Of a stretch of DNA of 44,999 nt, positions 7,552 through 17,280 are shown one piece after another. Position 1 is the stretch's first letter. Each line of letters opens with the position of its first letter. The notes below the pieces were generated by a model that was given only the letters and a program-made list of their open reading frames with translations, was not told the DNA's origin and ran no database searches. This DNA is from an uncultured Lachnospiraceae bacterium (GTDB lineage: Bacteria; Bacillota; Clostridia; Lachnospirales; Lachnospiraceae): assembly GCA_902790935.1 (NCBI GenBank), contig CADATP010000009.1:1-44999 (forward strand). Reading direction: 5' to 3'. The translations under genes and the position numbers were made by a program.

Positions 7552-10509
7552 ATGAACAAAACTCTGAAAAAAATCTTAATAGCAGTTGGCGTAGTCGCAG
7601 TCTTCGTTGGCGTATGCGTACTGCTCTCAATGAGAAAGACCAAAGATTTCCATGAAAAATATGAAGGAGCCGATCTTACCGAAGAGGTAAGCATTGCTGA
7701 AAAGACCGGCACGTATGAAAAGTATCTTGCCAAATATCCCGATGCAAAGGATTGTGACAAAGAAGTAGAGATCGACCTCTTTGATTACGAAGCTGAAGGA
7801 AATGTTAAAGTAGAGACCAATTACCAGGGCGAGAGCAAAGTACTCTTTACCGATACCGGCTCGGTTACAAGCTGGAACGTAAATGTTCCCGAGAACGGTT
7901 TCTACAATTTATACATGGAGTACCTTGCGGCCGAGTCCAGAGGTGTTGCGGCAGAGAGAAGAGTGCTTATCAATGACGAGCTTCCCTTCGACGATGCAAC
8001 AAGCATTGAGTTCTCCAGAATGTGGACCAACGGAGGCCCCGTTAAGGTAGACAACCAGGGCAACGAGATCCGTCCCACACAGGTTGAGGTTTACGGATGG
8101 CAGTCAGCATACTTTGTTGACGATATGGGATACGTAAACGAGCCTTACAAATTCTATTTTGAAAAGGGCGACAACAAGCTCACTCTCGACGCGGAGAACG
8201 AGCCCATCGCAATCAAAAAACTTGCGGTTGTCGGAGTAAAGAAGATTGCTTCTTATGAGGAATACATAGCAGCGCAGCCCGCTGATAACAGCACCGAGGC
8301 AGCGAAGAGCTATCACGAGGTGATCGAGGGAGAGGATTCAACAATAAGATCCGAGTCATCACTTTACGCTAAGTATGACAGATCTTCACCCACCACTTCA
8401 CCCAACAGCGTAACTACCACCGTCCTCAACTACGTCGGAGGAGATGCCTGGAGAAGTAACGGCATGTGGGTAGAGTGGGAATTCGAAGTTCCCGAAGACG
8501 GATACTACAACGTAATGGTTAAGGCCCGTCAGAACTACGCAAGAGGAAGCGTATCTAACCGCTCGGTACTTATCGACGGAGAGATTCCTTTCAAGGAACT
8601 CGAAGAAGTTTCCTTCGCATACAGCAATGACTGGGAATGCAAGAGCCTTGCGGATGAGAACGGAACTCCCTACAATATCTACCTTACTAAAGGCAAGCAC
8701 ACGATCCGCCTTGAGGCAACTTTGGGAGAACTCGGAGCCCTTCTTTCCGAGCTGGAGAACTCAACATACAGACTTAACCAGCTTTACAGAAAGATCCTTG
8801 TTTACACCGGAGCTACCCCGGATCAGTATCGTGATTACAAGATCGAATCAACCTATCCCGAAATCATAAAGGGAATGGATATCGAGTCCAAGAGACTCTT
8901 CAAACTCGTAGATGACATGGTTGAATACAGCGGACAGAAGGGTGACTACATCGCATCCGCTCAGACCATGGCTCAGCAGCTTGAAAGATTTGTTAAGAAG
9001 CCCCAGAAGATCACACTTGAGTTCCTTACATTTAAGGACAACATTACCGCACTCGGTACTGCGGCCCTTAACCTTTCGGAGACAAAGCTTGATGTCGACT
9101 ATATCGAGATCACCGGAACTTCCGAAAAAGCCAAAGTAGTTAAGAGCAACTTCTTCAAGTCTGCATGGCACGAGATCAAATCCTTCGTTGCTTCCTTCAT
9201 CGTTGACTATAACGCAGTCGGAGACGTATATGAAGGAGGAGAGGCTAAAGATGCTATCACCGTCTGGGTACTTACCGGACGTGACCAGGGAACAATACTT
9301 AAGTCGATGATCGACGATACCTTCACACCGGATACGGGAGTTAAGGTTAACGTAGAGATCGTTGACGCAGGCGCACTCCTTAATGCAGTGCTTGCCGGAA
9401 GAGGACCTGACGTTGTTCTTTCCGTCGGAGCCGACCAGCCTGTAAACTACGCGCTGAGAAATGCGGCAGAGGACATTACCCAGTTCCCCGATTATAAAGA
9501 AGTCCTTTCACACTACTCACCTTCTTCATATGAGCAGTACAGTCTGGATGGACATATTTACGCAATACCTGAGCAGCAGACATTCAACGTAATGTTCTAC
9601 CGCAAGGATATCTTAGAAGAGCTTGAGCTTGAAATTCCCGATACCTGGGATGAACTTATTGAGATGCTTCCCACAATCCAGGGTAACAACCTCTCAATCG
9701 CGCTCCCCAGTGCGGGCGGTAGCTCAACCTCAGCCGGAGCAACAACAACGGTTGCTTCCAACGCACCTGACCTTTCGCTTTACTTTACACTTCTTTTCCA
9801 GTACGGAGGAGATATGTACAACGAGCCCGGTACCAGCACAACAGTTGATACCGAAGCCGGAATCAAGGCATTTGATGATTACGTTAAGTACTTTAACGAC
9901 TACGGTATTCCCGTTTACTTCGACTTTGTAAGCCGTTTCCGTTCGGGAGAGATGCCTATCGGTATTGCACCTTACTCAACCTACAACACCTTACAGGTAT
10001 CCGCACCCGAGATCAGAGGACTTTGGGATTTCACCCTTATCCCCGGCGTGGAAAAGACTGACGAACAGGGCAATACCTACATTGACAGAACCTGCTTCAT
10101 CACCGGTAATGCAACAATGATGCTTGCAACCGATGATGAGAATATCAAGCAGAATTCATGGGAGTTCATGAAGTGGTGGGCAAGCATTGACACCCAGGTT
10201 CGTTTCGGACGTGAGATAGAAGCGCTCCTTGGTGCATCCGCGAGATACAACACCGCTAACAGAGATGCCTTCTCCAAACTCTCTTGGAGCGTGGACGATA
10301 TCGAAGTCCTCGCTGCACAGTGGGATCAGACAAAGGGTATCAGAGAAGTACCCGGCGGTTACTATACCGGCCGTCACCTTGCAAATGCTGTACGTAAGTG
10401 CATCAATGACAAGGACGATACACGAGAAACCATTATTGACTATTCAATAAAGATAGACGAAGAAATCACCAAGAAACGTAAAGAGTTTGGAATGCCTTAC
10501 GAAGAGTAA
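7552..10509 (+). CDS. large membrane-anchored sugar ABC importer substrate-binding protein with galactose-binding-like domains
   Basis: A 985-residue protein. An N-terminal hydrophobic helix (about 8-27) lacks a proper lipobox, so it is probably a membrane anchor. Two beta-sandwich segments of CBM6/35-like style follow (about 57-230 and 262-422); both contain the pattern VPE-[ND]-G-[FY]-YN. A helical region (about 420-560) leads to a type-1 solute-binding domain (about 565-960) with the usual strands (DAITVWVLTG, GPDVVLSVGA, NVMFYRKDIL). Ordinary sugar-binding proteins are 400-550 residues, so this is about twice normal length, apparently with built-in carbohydrate-binding modules. It directly precedes two permease genes and follows the xylanase, suggesting it binds long or decorated xylo-oligosaccharides. 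The ligand is inferred. Confidence 0.85.
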   Translation: MNKTLKKILIAVGVVAVFVGVCVLLSMRKTKDFHEKYEGADLTEEVSIAEKTGTYEKYLAKYPDAKDCDKEVEIDLFDYEAEGNVKVETNYQGESKVLFTDTGSVTSWNVNVPENGFYNLYMEYLAAESRGVAAERRVLINDELPFDDATSIEFSRMWTNGGPVKVDNQGNEIRPTQVEVYGWQSAYFVDDMGYVNEPYKFYFEKGDNKLTLDAENEPIAIKKLAVVGVKKIASYEEYIAAQPADNSTEAAKSYHEVIEGEDSTIRSESSLYAKYDRSSPTTSPNSVTTTVLNYVGGDAWRSNGMWVEWEFEVPEDGYYNVMVKARQNYARGSVSNRSVLIDGEIPFKELEEVSFAYSNDWECKSLADENGTPYNIYLTKGKHTIRLEATLGELGALLSELENSTYRLNQLYRKILVYTGATPDQYRDYKIESTYPEIIKGMDIESKRLFKLVDDMVEYSGQKGDYIASAQTMAQQLERFVKKPQKITLEFLTFKDNITALGTAALNLSETKLDVDYIEITGTSEKAKVVKSNFFKSAWHEIKSFVASFIVDYNAVGDVYEGGEAKDAITVWVLTGRDQGTILKSMIDDTFTPDTGVKVNVEIVDAGALLNAVLAGRGPDVVLSVGADQPVNYALRNAAEDITQFPDYKEVLSHYSPSSYEQYSLDGHIYAIPEQQTFNVMFYRKDILEELELEIPDTWDELIEMLPTIQGNNLSIALPSAGGSSTSAGATTTVASNAPDLSLYFTLLFQYGGDMYNEPGTSTTVDTEAGIKAFDDYVKYFNDYGIPVYFDFVSRFRSGEMPIGIAPYSTYNTLQVSAPEIRGLWDFTLIPGVEKTDEQGNTYIDRTCFITGNATMMLATDDENIKQNSWEFMKWWASIDTQVRFGREIEALLGASARYNTANRDAFSKLSWSVDDIEVLAAQWDQTKGIREVPGGYYTGRHLANAVRKCINDKDDTRETIIDYSIKIDEEITKKRKEFGMPYEE

Positions 10510-10537
10510 GGAAAAAACTTCTTGAATGAGGAAGAAA

Positions 10538-11488
10538 ATGAAAGAAAAGCAAGACGGTTATTTAAAAAAATACTTCCAGCTTAGAAAGCATAATGCTCAG
10601 GTAGCATGGAAGAAGATGAAGGTGAGCAAGAACTGCTACATATTCCTTGCTCCTTACGCAATCCTGTTTACGATGTTTTTCGTATTCCCGGTTGTAGCTT
10701 CAATTTATTTCAGCTTTACTTACTACAACATACTTGAGCCACCGAGATTCATCGGACTCAACAACTACATAAGCCTTCTTCTTGAAGACGATATATTCCT
10801 GATAGGTATAAAAAACACACTTATCATAGCAGTGGTCACGGGACCTTTGGGATACATAATGTCCTTCCTGTTTGCATGGCTCATCAATGAGCTTCCCAGA
10901 TGGGTACGAAGCGTAGCGGTCGTTGTTTTCTACGCACCCTCCATTGCAGGTAACTGTTATGTAATCTTCTCAGTATTCTTCAGAGGTGATGCATACGGAT
11001 GGGTTAACTCGATGCTTATGAATTTAGGTATCATCGACAACCCTATCCTCTGGTTTACAAATCCCAAGTATATGCTTCCGGTTTGTATGCTGGTAATCCT
11101 CTGGATGAGTCTTGGTACTGGATTCCTTTCCTTCGTAGCCGGACTTCAGGGCGTCGACAGATCGATGTACGAAGCAGGATACATGGACGGTATCAAGAAC
11201 CGTTGGCAGGAGCTTTGGTTCATCACCCTTCCCAGCATGAAGCCCATGCTTATGTTCGGTGCGGTTATGACCATCACACAGTCCTTCAACGTTTGTGACG
11301 TAACAATGCAGCTTTGCGGATATCCCAGTACGGACTACGCAGCCAGAACAATCGTAACACACCTGTTTGACTACGGTTTCTCGAGATTCGAGATGGGTTA
11401 TGCATGTGCGATCGCGACTATACTATTCCTGATGATGTTGATTGTTAACAACGCAATTCAGAGTTTACTTAGAAGAGTAGGAACCTGA
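10538..11488 (+). CDS. sugar ABC importer permease, MalF/LplB type
   Basis: A 316-residue membrane protein with six predicted transmembrane segments and the binding-protein-dependent permease (EAA) loop near residue 212 (MYEAGYMDGIKNRWQ followed by ITLPSMKP), which contacts the ATPase. The ATG at 10538 has GAGGAA at good distance; the ATG at 10526 in the same frame has no suitable ribosome site. It forms a pair with the MalG-type gene two bases downstream and serves the large binding protein upstream. No ATPase gene is nearby, as is usual for importers that use a shared MsmX-type ATPase encoded elsewhere. Confidence 0.9.
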   Translation: MKEKQDGYLKKYFQLRKHNAQVAWKKMKVSKNCYIFLAPYAILFTMFFVFPVVASIYFSFTYYNILEPPRFIGLNNYISLLLEDDIFLIGIKNTLIIAVVTGPLGYIMSFLFAWLINELPRWVRSVAVVVFYAPSIAGNCYVIFSVFFRGDAYGWVNSMLMNLGIIDNPILWFTNPKYMLPVCMLVILWMSLGTGFLSFVAGLQGVDRSMYEAGYMDGIKNRWQELWFITLPSMKPMLMFGAVMTITQSFNVCDVTMQLCGYPSTDYAARTIVTHLFDYGFSRFEMGYACAIATILFLMMLIVNNAIQSLLRRVGT

Positions 11489-11490
11489 CA

Positions 11491-12393
11491 ATGAGTAAAA
11501 AGAGAAAGAAAGAATTAGAAGAAAAGCCTTATCATAAACCTCTTGTGAAGAGAAGAAAGCCTAACCGCTCAATAGCCGGTGACATCGCTTTATATTTCTT
11601 CCTTGTACTGGTTGCGCTGATAATGGTATTCCCTATTGTTTATGCAGTTAGCTCGGCTCTTAAGCCCTTGGATGAGCTGTTTATGTTCCCTCCGAGGATC
11701 TTCCCCAGGAACCCTACCATAAACAACTTTACCGACCTTTTTGTTACCCTCGGTAAATCATGGGTTACATTTTCAAGATACCTTTTCAATACAGTATTTA
11801 TGACTGCAGTTGGTACCGCAGGACATCTTATCATCGCATCAATGGGTGCATTCGTACTTGCTAAGTACGACTTCCCCGGCGGAAAAGCGTTCTTCAAGAT
11901 CGTAACACTTGCGATGATGTTCACAGGATACGTTACAGCTATCCCCAACTACATGATCATCAATAAACTCGGATGGATCGATACATACTGGGCAATCATC
12001 ATCCCCGCATTCGCTTCTCCCATGGGACTCTTCCTTATGAAGCAGTTCATGGAAGGACTTCCCACCTCGCTTATCGAAGCGGCGAAGATCGACGGTGCGA
12101 ATGAGTGGAAGGTATTCTTCCAGATAGTAATGCCGAATGTTAAGCCTGCATGGATGACCCTCATCATCTTCTCTGTACAGGGCCTTTGGAACAACAGAGC
12201 ATCAACATTCATCTATTCCGAGGAGAAAAAGACACTCGTATTTGCACTCGGACAGATTTCACTCGGCGGTATCGCCAGAACCGGTCAGGCCGCAGCCGTA
12301 CTGGTTGTTGTCATGATCGTACCGATCATCATCTTCATCTTCTCTGAGAGCCAGATCCTTGAAACAATGGCAAGCTCCGGACTTAAGGATTGA
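11491..12393 (+). CDS. sugar ABC importer permease, MalG type
   Basis: A 300-residue inner permease with six predicted membrane helices after a basic, Lys/Arg-rich cytoplasmic N-terminus (about 30 residues). The EAA loop lies near residue 197 (LIEAAKIDGANEW, then IVMPNVKP). The end (ILETMASSGLKD) matches the conserved carboxyl tail of the MalG family. It starts two bases after the stop of the MalF-type partner, and is followed 31 bases later by the NHL-propeller gene, so translation and assembly are probably coupled across the cluster. Confidence 0.92.
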   Translation: MSKKRKKELEEKPYHKPLVKRRKPNRSIAGDIALYFFLVLVALIMVFPIVYAVSSALKPLDELFMFPPRIFPRNPTINNFTDLFVTLGKSWVTFSRYLFNTVFMTAVGTAGHLIIASMGAFVLAKYDFPGGKAFFKIVTLAMMFTGYVTAIPNYMIINKLGWIDTYWAIIIPAFASPMGLFLMKQFMEGLPTSLIEAAKIDGANEWKVFFQIVMPNVKPAWMTLIIFSVQGLWNNRASTFIYSEEKKTLVFALGQISLGGIARTGQAAAVLVVVMIVPIIIFIFSESQILETMASSGLKD

Positions 12394-12424
12394 TGATTTT
12401 AGAAAAATTTTGACGAGGATTAGT

Positions 12425-13927
12425 ATGAAAAACAAATTTCTACGCTTCGGACTTGCAGCAGCAGGTGCAATATTCGCATCACTTGCTCTTCCGATGACCG
12501 CACAGGCGGGCGAGACAAATTACACATATGTATATGACTACTGGGAAGATGTTCAGGAATGTCCTGACACCTACACCGTAGCAAGAACTTTCACATATCT
12601 GGATCTTGGACTTGAGAAAAACTTCAAGAACCCCGAGTCTTTATATGTTCACGGAAACAAACTCTATGTCTGCGATACAGGAAACAACCGTATCGTTATC
12701 TTCGAAAGAGTTTCAACCGATGAATTTAAGTTCATAGAGGAGATCACCTCCATTAAAGGCTCTGAGATAAACGAGCTTAACGCTCCCGCAGATATAGCCA
12801 TCGGTGATGACGGATCCATCTTTATCGCCGACAGAGGTAACTCAAGAATCGTCAAAGTTGACAGCGAATACAACTATCTTATGGAGTTTGTAAAGCCGGT
12901 TGACTCGGCTATCCAGGATGACCTCATCTTCAACCCCGATAAGATCGTTTGCGATACCGCAGGAAGAGTTTACTGCTCAGCTACCGGTATCAACAAAGGA
13001 CTTGTTAAGTATGAAGCGGACGGAGAGTTTTCCGGATTCGTAGGAGCTACTCCCGTTGCTTACAACATTACAGATTATCTTTGGAAGAAGTTCGCATCTC
13101 AGGAACAGCGTGCACAGATGGAATCCTTCGTTCCTACCGAGTACGATAACGTATACATCGACAAGGACGGATTCATCTATGCCTGTGCCGGCGGACAAAA
13201 AGAAGAAGACCTTGATGCTGAAACCGTTGATGCCGTTAGAAAGCTTAATATGCTTGGCAGCGATATCTTAGTAAGAAACGGAGATTATCCTGTTTACGGC
13301 GACCTTTACTGGTCAGGCGGCGGCGGAATCACCGGACCTTCTTATTTCAAAGATGTAACAGTATTTGACAATGATATTTTTGTTTGCCTCGACCAGAACA
13401 GAGGACGTCTCTTCGGATATGACGATCAGGGCAGACTTGTATATGCTTTCGGCGGTAACGGAAATATGGACGGTTACTTCCGTAAGCCCGTATCTCTTGA
13501 ACATATGGATTACGATCTTCTCGTCTTAGACCAGCTTGATTGTGCGATCACATTGTTCATCCCTACCGAAGTAGGTAATCTCATCTACACCGCTATGGAC
13601 CAGTTCGACCACGGTGAGTATGATGAGGCACAGGCTTCATGGGAACAGGTAAAAGCCTTAAACGGTAACTACTCACTTGCTTACATCGGAATCGGACGTT
13701 CGCTTCTTCGTAAGGAACAGTACAAAGATGCTATGGAATACTTCGAAGTAAAGTACGATGACGAGAATTACTCAAGAGCATTTGCTCAGTACCGTAAAGT
13801 TTGGGTTAAAAAGAACATCGGTTGGATCGTTGCCGTAATATTAGCGCTTTTCCTTATTCCTCTCGGAATAGGTAAGGTAAAGCAGATCAGACATGAGATC
13901 GATATTGCGGACATCTTCAGAGTATAA
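12425..13927 (+). CDS. NHL-type beta-propeller and TPR-like protein with C-terminal membrane anchor
   Basis: A 500-residue protein. The ATG at 12425 is preceded by GAGGA and opens a clear signal peptide (ending at LPMTAQA|GE); an in-frame ATG at 12359 would bury that signal inside the preceding gene and is rejected. Residues about 70-375 show NHL/six-bladed propeller repeats (NKLYVCDTGNNRIVIF, GSIFIADRGNSRIVKV, NDIFVCLDQNRGRLFGY). About 385-455 is a TPR-like helical stretch (GEYDEAQASWEQV, EQYKDAMEYFEVK). A transmembrane helix (about 464-483) and a short basic tail end the protein, so the propeller faces outward. It lies between two importer permease pairs with the Yip1 and DUF5696 genes. A role as scaffold or sugar sensor of the importers is only an inference. 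Confidence 0.82.
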   Translation: MKNKFLRFGLAAAGAIFASLALPMTAQAGETNYTYVYDYWEDVQECPDTYTVARTFTYLDLGLEKNFKNPESLYVHGNKLYVCDTGNNRIVIFERVSTDEFKFIEEITSIKGSEINELNAPADIAIGDDGSIFIADRGNSRIVKVDSEYNYLMEFVKPVDSAIQDDLIFNPDKIVCDTAGRVYCSATGINKGLVKYEADGEFSGFVGATPVAYNITDYLWKKFASQEQRAQMESFVPTEYDNVYIDKDGFIYACAGGQKEEDLDAETVDAVRKLNMLGSDILVRNGDYPVYGDLYWSGGGGITGPSYFKDVTVFDNDIFVCLDQNRGRLFGYDDQGRLVYAFGGNGNMDGYFRKPVSLEHMDYDLLVLDQLDCAITLFIPTEVGNLIYTAMDQFDHGEYDEAQASWEQVKALNGNYSLAYIGIGRSLLRKEQYKDAMEYFEVKYDDENYSRAFAQYRKVWVKKNIGWIVAVILALFLIPLGIGKVKQIRHEIDIADIFRV

Positions 13928-13943
13928 AAGGATGGAGTAGGGT

Positions 13944-14600
13944 ATGTTTAAAGCCTTAACAAAAAAAGAAACATATATCAGATATCTTAAATCATTAAAA
14001 TTCTCTCTTTACTGTATGACCCATCCCCTGGACGGATTCTGGGATCTTACACACGAGAAGAGAGGAACATATGCAGCGGCGAACACTATTCTGTTCATTA
14101 CACTTCTTACCAGAATACTTAAGCTCCGCTACACAAGCTTCCTGTTTTTGACAGTATACTGGGAGGACATAAACATATTCCTCTATATCGCAAGTATACT
14201 TTTTCCCCTTGCACTTTGGGTTGTCGGAAACTGGGGACTTACAACACTGTTTGACGGTAAAGGCCGTTTAGGCCAGGTATACATGGCAACATGTTACGGC
14301 ATGGCACCGTATCCCATCATACAGATTCCCTTGATGATCGTAAGTAACTTCGTTACCATCGAAGAAGGTCAGTTCTACTCGGTACTAAGTGTTATATCCC
14401 TTGTGTACTGCGCTTTCCTCATAATAACGGCGATGGGACAGATTCACGATTTCGGATTCGGAAAGAACATTTTATTTACAATAGCTTCTCTTTTTGCAAT
14501 GCTTGTAATGGTATTCATCCTTATGATCTTCTTTAGTATGATCTCCCAGGGTGTTGCGTACTTTATCTCAATCGGAAGAGAGCTTATGTTCCGAATATAA
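13944..14600 (+). CDS. Yip1-family membrane protein
   Basis: A 218-residue integral membrane protein with about five hydrophobic helices. The segment GKGRLGQVYMATCYGMAPYPI is the family's glycine-rich loop and following helix, and the N-terminal HPLDGFWDLTHEKRG block is typical of bacterial Yip1 proteins. The start at 13944 has GGAG at good spacing. It follows the propeller gene by 16 bases and precedes the DUF5696 gene by 39 bases. The function of bacterial Yip1 proteins is unknown; its fixed place with an outward-facing propeller protein suggests a shared membrane complex. Confidence 0.78.
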   Translation: MFKALTKKETYIRYLKSLKFSLYCMTHPLDGFWDLTHEKRGTYAAANTILFITLLTRILKLRYTSFLFLTVYWEDINIFLYIASILFPLALWVVGNWGLTTLFDGKGRLGQVYMATCYGMAPYPIIQIPLMIVSNFVTIEEGQFYSVLSVISLVYCAFLIITAMGQIHDFGFGKNILFTIASLFAMLVMVFILMIFFSMISQGVAYFISIGRELMFRI

Positions 14601-14639
14601 GGGCATTTATAATACAACCTATTAAGGATTGGAGTTGTC

Positions 14640-17249
14640 ATGAAGAAACAAAAGAAACCTTTGACCGAAGCTCAGGTCGAAAGATTACAATCTGTAAAAG
14701 ATACATTAAAAAGCCTGATATTCCCGGTTGTTCTGGTAGCTGTTATCGGAGCTGCGGTATATGCAGTTATTCATTTTGTTAATCCTGATACGGAAACAGA
14801 ACCGGTTCAGCCCTACGGATATACCGGAGATGAAAAGCCTATAGTAAGAGAGACCGAAGATCTTATATTTACTATGGATCCTCTTACTACACACTTTACG
14901 GTCGAGCAGAAATCAACCGGAAAAGTATGGGCTTCATACATTGAGGATGCTGAAAGCGACGGAATCGCCCTTGGTACAGAAAAAGCAAAGATGCAGTCAA
15001 ATGTTATTCTTTCTTACGCTGTTACCAACGGACTCGAGACAGTATTCGACAGTAAGTCTTTCAGCGTAGACAAGGGCATTTACGAGATAGAAGAGGACGG
15101 AGATACCGTTAAACTTCTTTGCTCGCTCGGTAATGTAAATAAAGAGTATGTTATTCCTACAGTTATAAGAGCGACCGAATTTGAAAACTATCTTGCTCAG
15201 ATGGATTCAAGCTCACAGTCTGCTGCAAAGGACTTCTATAAGAAGTACGATATCAATAAGCTTAAAAAGAGCGATGACAAGGAAGCACTCCTTGCAAGTT
15301 ATCCCATCCTTGAGACCGAGCCTATCTATGTACTCAGAGACTCAGTCAACGAGGTAAGAAAGCAAAAGCTCCAGGCCGCATTTGAAGCTGTAGGATATAC
15401 TTACGATGACTATCTTGCAGATAAGGAACTTGACCTTTCAAGCTCCGTTTCCGAGAATCCCGTATTTAACCTTGAGATGGATTTCAGACTTGAAGGAAAC
15501 GAGTTTATTGTTGAGATTCCGTTCGACTCCATCGAATACGATCCTTCAACACCTGTTTACACCGTAACTCCTCTTCCCTATTTCGGAGCTGCAAGCAAGG
15601 AAGATGAAGGATTCCTCTTCGTACCCGAAGGCGGCGGTGCACTTATCAATTACAATAACGGAAAAACATCCCAGAGCGACTATTATGCAAATGTATACGG
15701 CTGGGATATGGATATCAGAAGAGATTACGTTATCCACAACACCAGAGCTTACTTCCCCGTATTCGGTCAGTCCTGCGGCGACAGTTCATACATCTGTATC
15801 CTTGAGGACGGATCCTCATATGCCGCTGTTCAGGCATCTGTAAGCGGAAGAGCAAACAGCTACAACTTTGTAGATGCAAAGTACACGTTAAGCAACAGAG
15901 AAAAATTCGATATCGGTGATATCGCTAACTCAGACGTATACGCTTATCTTCCCGAGCTTCCCAAGGGAGAGAAGATCGTTCAGAGATATACATTTATAGA
16001 CAGTAACGATTATGTTGATATGGCATATGCATACAGATACTATCTCGAGAGAGAGTACGGACAGTATATGTCACTTAACGATTACACTCAGGCTCCTGTT
16101 ACTGTAGAGATCATCGGCGCCATCGACAAGGTTCAGCAGGTCGCCGGTGTTCCCGTATCACTTCCTTTAAAGCTTACTTCCTACGATGATGCGGCAGAGA
16201 TTATAAAAGACCTTGACGAGCAGGGACTTGGAAATCTCTCTGTAAAGCTTACGGGATGGTGTAACGGTGGTGTTAACCAGAAAATCCTTACCAGGGTACA
16301 TCTTATTAACGACCTCGGTTCAAAGAAAGACTTAAGAGAGCTTTCACAGACCGCAAAGGACCTTGGGGTAGACCTTTACTTAGACGGAATCACACAGTAC
16401 GCTCACAGAAGCAACATCTTTAACGGATTCTTCTCTTACAGAGATGCTGCAAGACTCCTTACAAAGGAGAGAGCTGAGCTTTACAGATTCAGCCATATCA
16501 CATATAAGGCAAGAGAGGGATTTAAGAGCTACTATCTCCTTCATACACCTCTTGCTCTTAAGATGGCCAATAACCTTGTTGATACAGCTGTTAAGTACGG
16601 AACCGGAGTTTCCTTCCAGGATATCGGTATGGACCTTTCTTCAGACTTCTACAGAAAGGACTACCACTCCAGAGAAAACGCTAAGCTCCTTAACGAAGAG
16701 CTTCTTAAGACCCTCGATGACAGAGGGGCAAAGCTTATGATCAATATGGGTAACGATTATGCGATCCCTTATGCTGATGTTGTTACTTCTATGGATCTTA
16801 AGGGAAGCGGATATACCGTAATTGACAGCGAGGTTCCTTTCTATCAGATAGCTGTACACGGCTACATCAATTACACCGGAGATCCCATAAATATCTGCGG
16901 TAATGATGAAGAAGAGCTTTTAAGAAGCGTTGAGTACGGTGCGGGACTTAACTTCACCTTTATGAAAGAAAGCTCATTTGTACTCCAGAAGACCTTATAT
17001 CCCGAGTATTACGGATGTGAGTATGACTCATGGAGAGACAGAATGATAGAGATGTGCACAAGACTTAACGACGAACTCGGCCACACCTTCAACCAGGAGA
17101 TGACAGGACACGAGATCCTCGGAGATTATGTCAGATGCACAACATATGCCGACGGTACAAAGGTATATGTAAACTACGGCTTCTCCGATTCCTACACAGC
17201 TCCCGACGGAACAGTAGTAGCACCCAGAGATTACGCAGTAGCAAAATAA
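14640..17249 (+). CDS. DUF5696-family extracellular protein, possible TIM-barrel glycosidase-like domain
   Basis: An 869-residue protein with an N-terminal signal anchor (about 24-46) and a large outward part. The region around residues 290-340 (TVTPLPYFGAASKEDEGFLFVPEGGGA, given here in two parts: TVTPLPYFGAA and GFLFVPEGGGA) is the hallmark I associate with DUF5696 proteins found beside importer genes. The second half (about 480-860) alternates strands and helices in TIM-barrel fashion, with acidic residues at strand ends (LSVKLTGWCNGGV, DLYLDGITQY, VSFQDIGMDL, KLMINMGNDY, YTVIDSEVPF), reminiscent of clan-D or GH101-like glycosidases. An enzymatic or carbohydrate-handling role is therefore possible but unproven. 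It sits directly upstream of the second permease pair. Confidence 0.72.
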   Translation: MKKQKKPLTEAQVERLQSVKDTLKSLIFPVVLVAVIGAAVYAVIHFVNPDTETEPVQPYGYTGDEKPIVRETEDLIFTMDPLTTHFTVEQKSTGKVWASYIEDAESDGIALGTEKAKMQSNVILSYAVTNGLETVFDSKSFSVDKGIYEIEEDGDTVKLLCSLGNVNKEYVIPTVIRATEFENYLAQMDSSSQSAAKDFYKKYDINKLKKSDDKEALLASYPILETEPIYVLRDSVNEVRKQKLQAAFEAVGYTYDDYLADKELDLSSSVSENPVFNLEMDFRLEGNEFIVEIPFDSIEYDPSTPVYTVTPLPYFGAASKEDEGFLFVPEGGGALINYNNGKTSQSDYYANVYGWDMDIRRDYVIHNTRAYFPVFGQSCGDSSYICILEDGSSYAAVQASVSGRANSYNFVDAKYTLSNREKFDIGDIANSDVYAYLPELPKGEKIVQRYTFIDSNDYVDMAYAYRYYLEREYGQYMSLNDYTQAPVTVEIIGAIDKVQQVAGVPVSLPLKLTSYDDAAEIIKDLDEQGLGNLSVKLTGWCNGGVNQKILTRVHLINDLGSKKDLRELSQTAKDLGVDLYLDGITQYAHRSNIFNGFFSYRDAARLLTKERAELYRFSHITYKAREGFKSYYLLHTPLALKMANNLVDTAVKYGTGVSFQDIGMDLSSDFYRKDYHSRENAKLLNEELLKTLDDRGAKLMINMGNDYAIPYADVVTSMDLKGSGYTVIDSEVPFYQIAVHGYINYTGDPINICGNDEEELLRSVEYGAGLNFTFMKESSFVLQKTLYPEYYGCEYDSWRDRMIEMCTRLNDELGHTFNQEMTGHEILGDYVRCTTYADGTKVYVNYGFSDSYTAPDGTVVAPRDYAVAK

Positions 17250-17280
17250 GTATTTGTAATGTTTACGAAAGGCTAACAAA

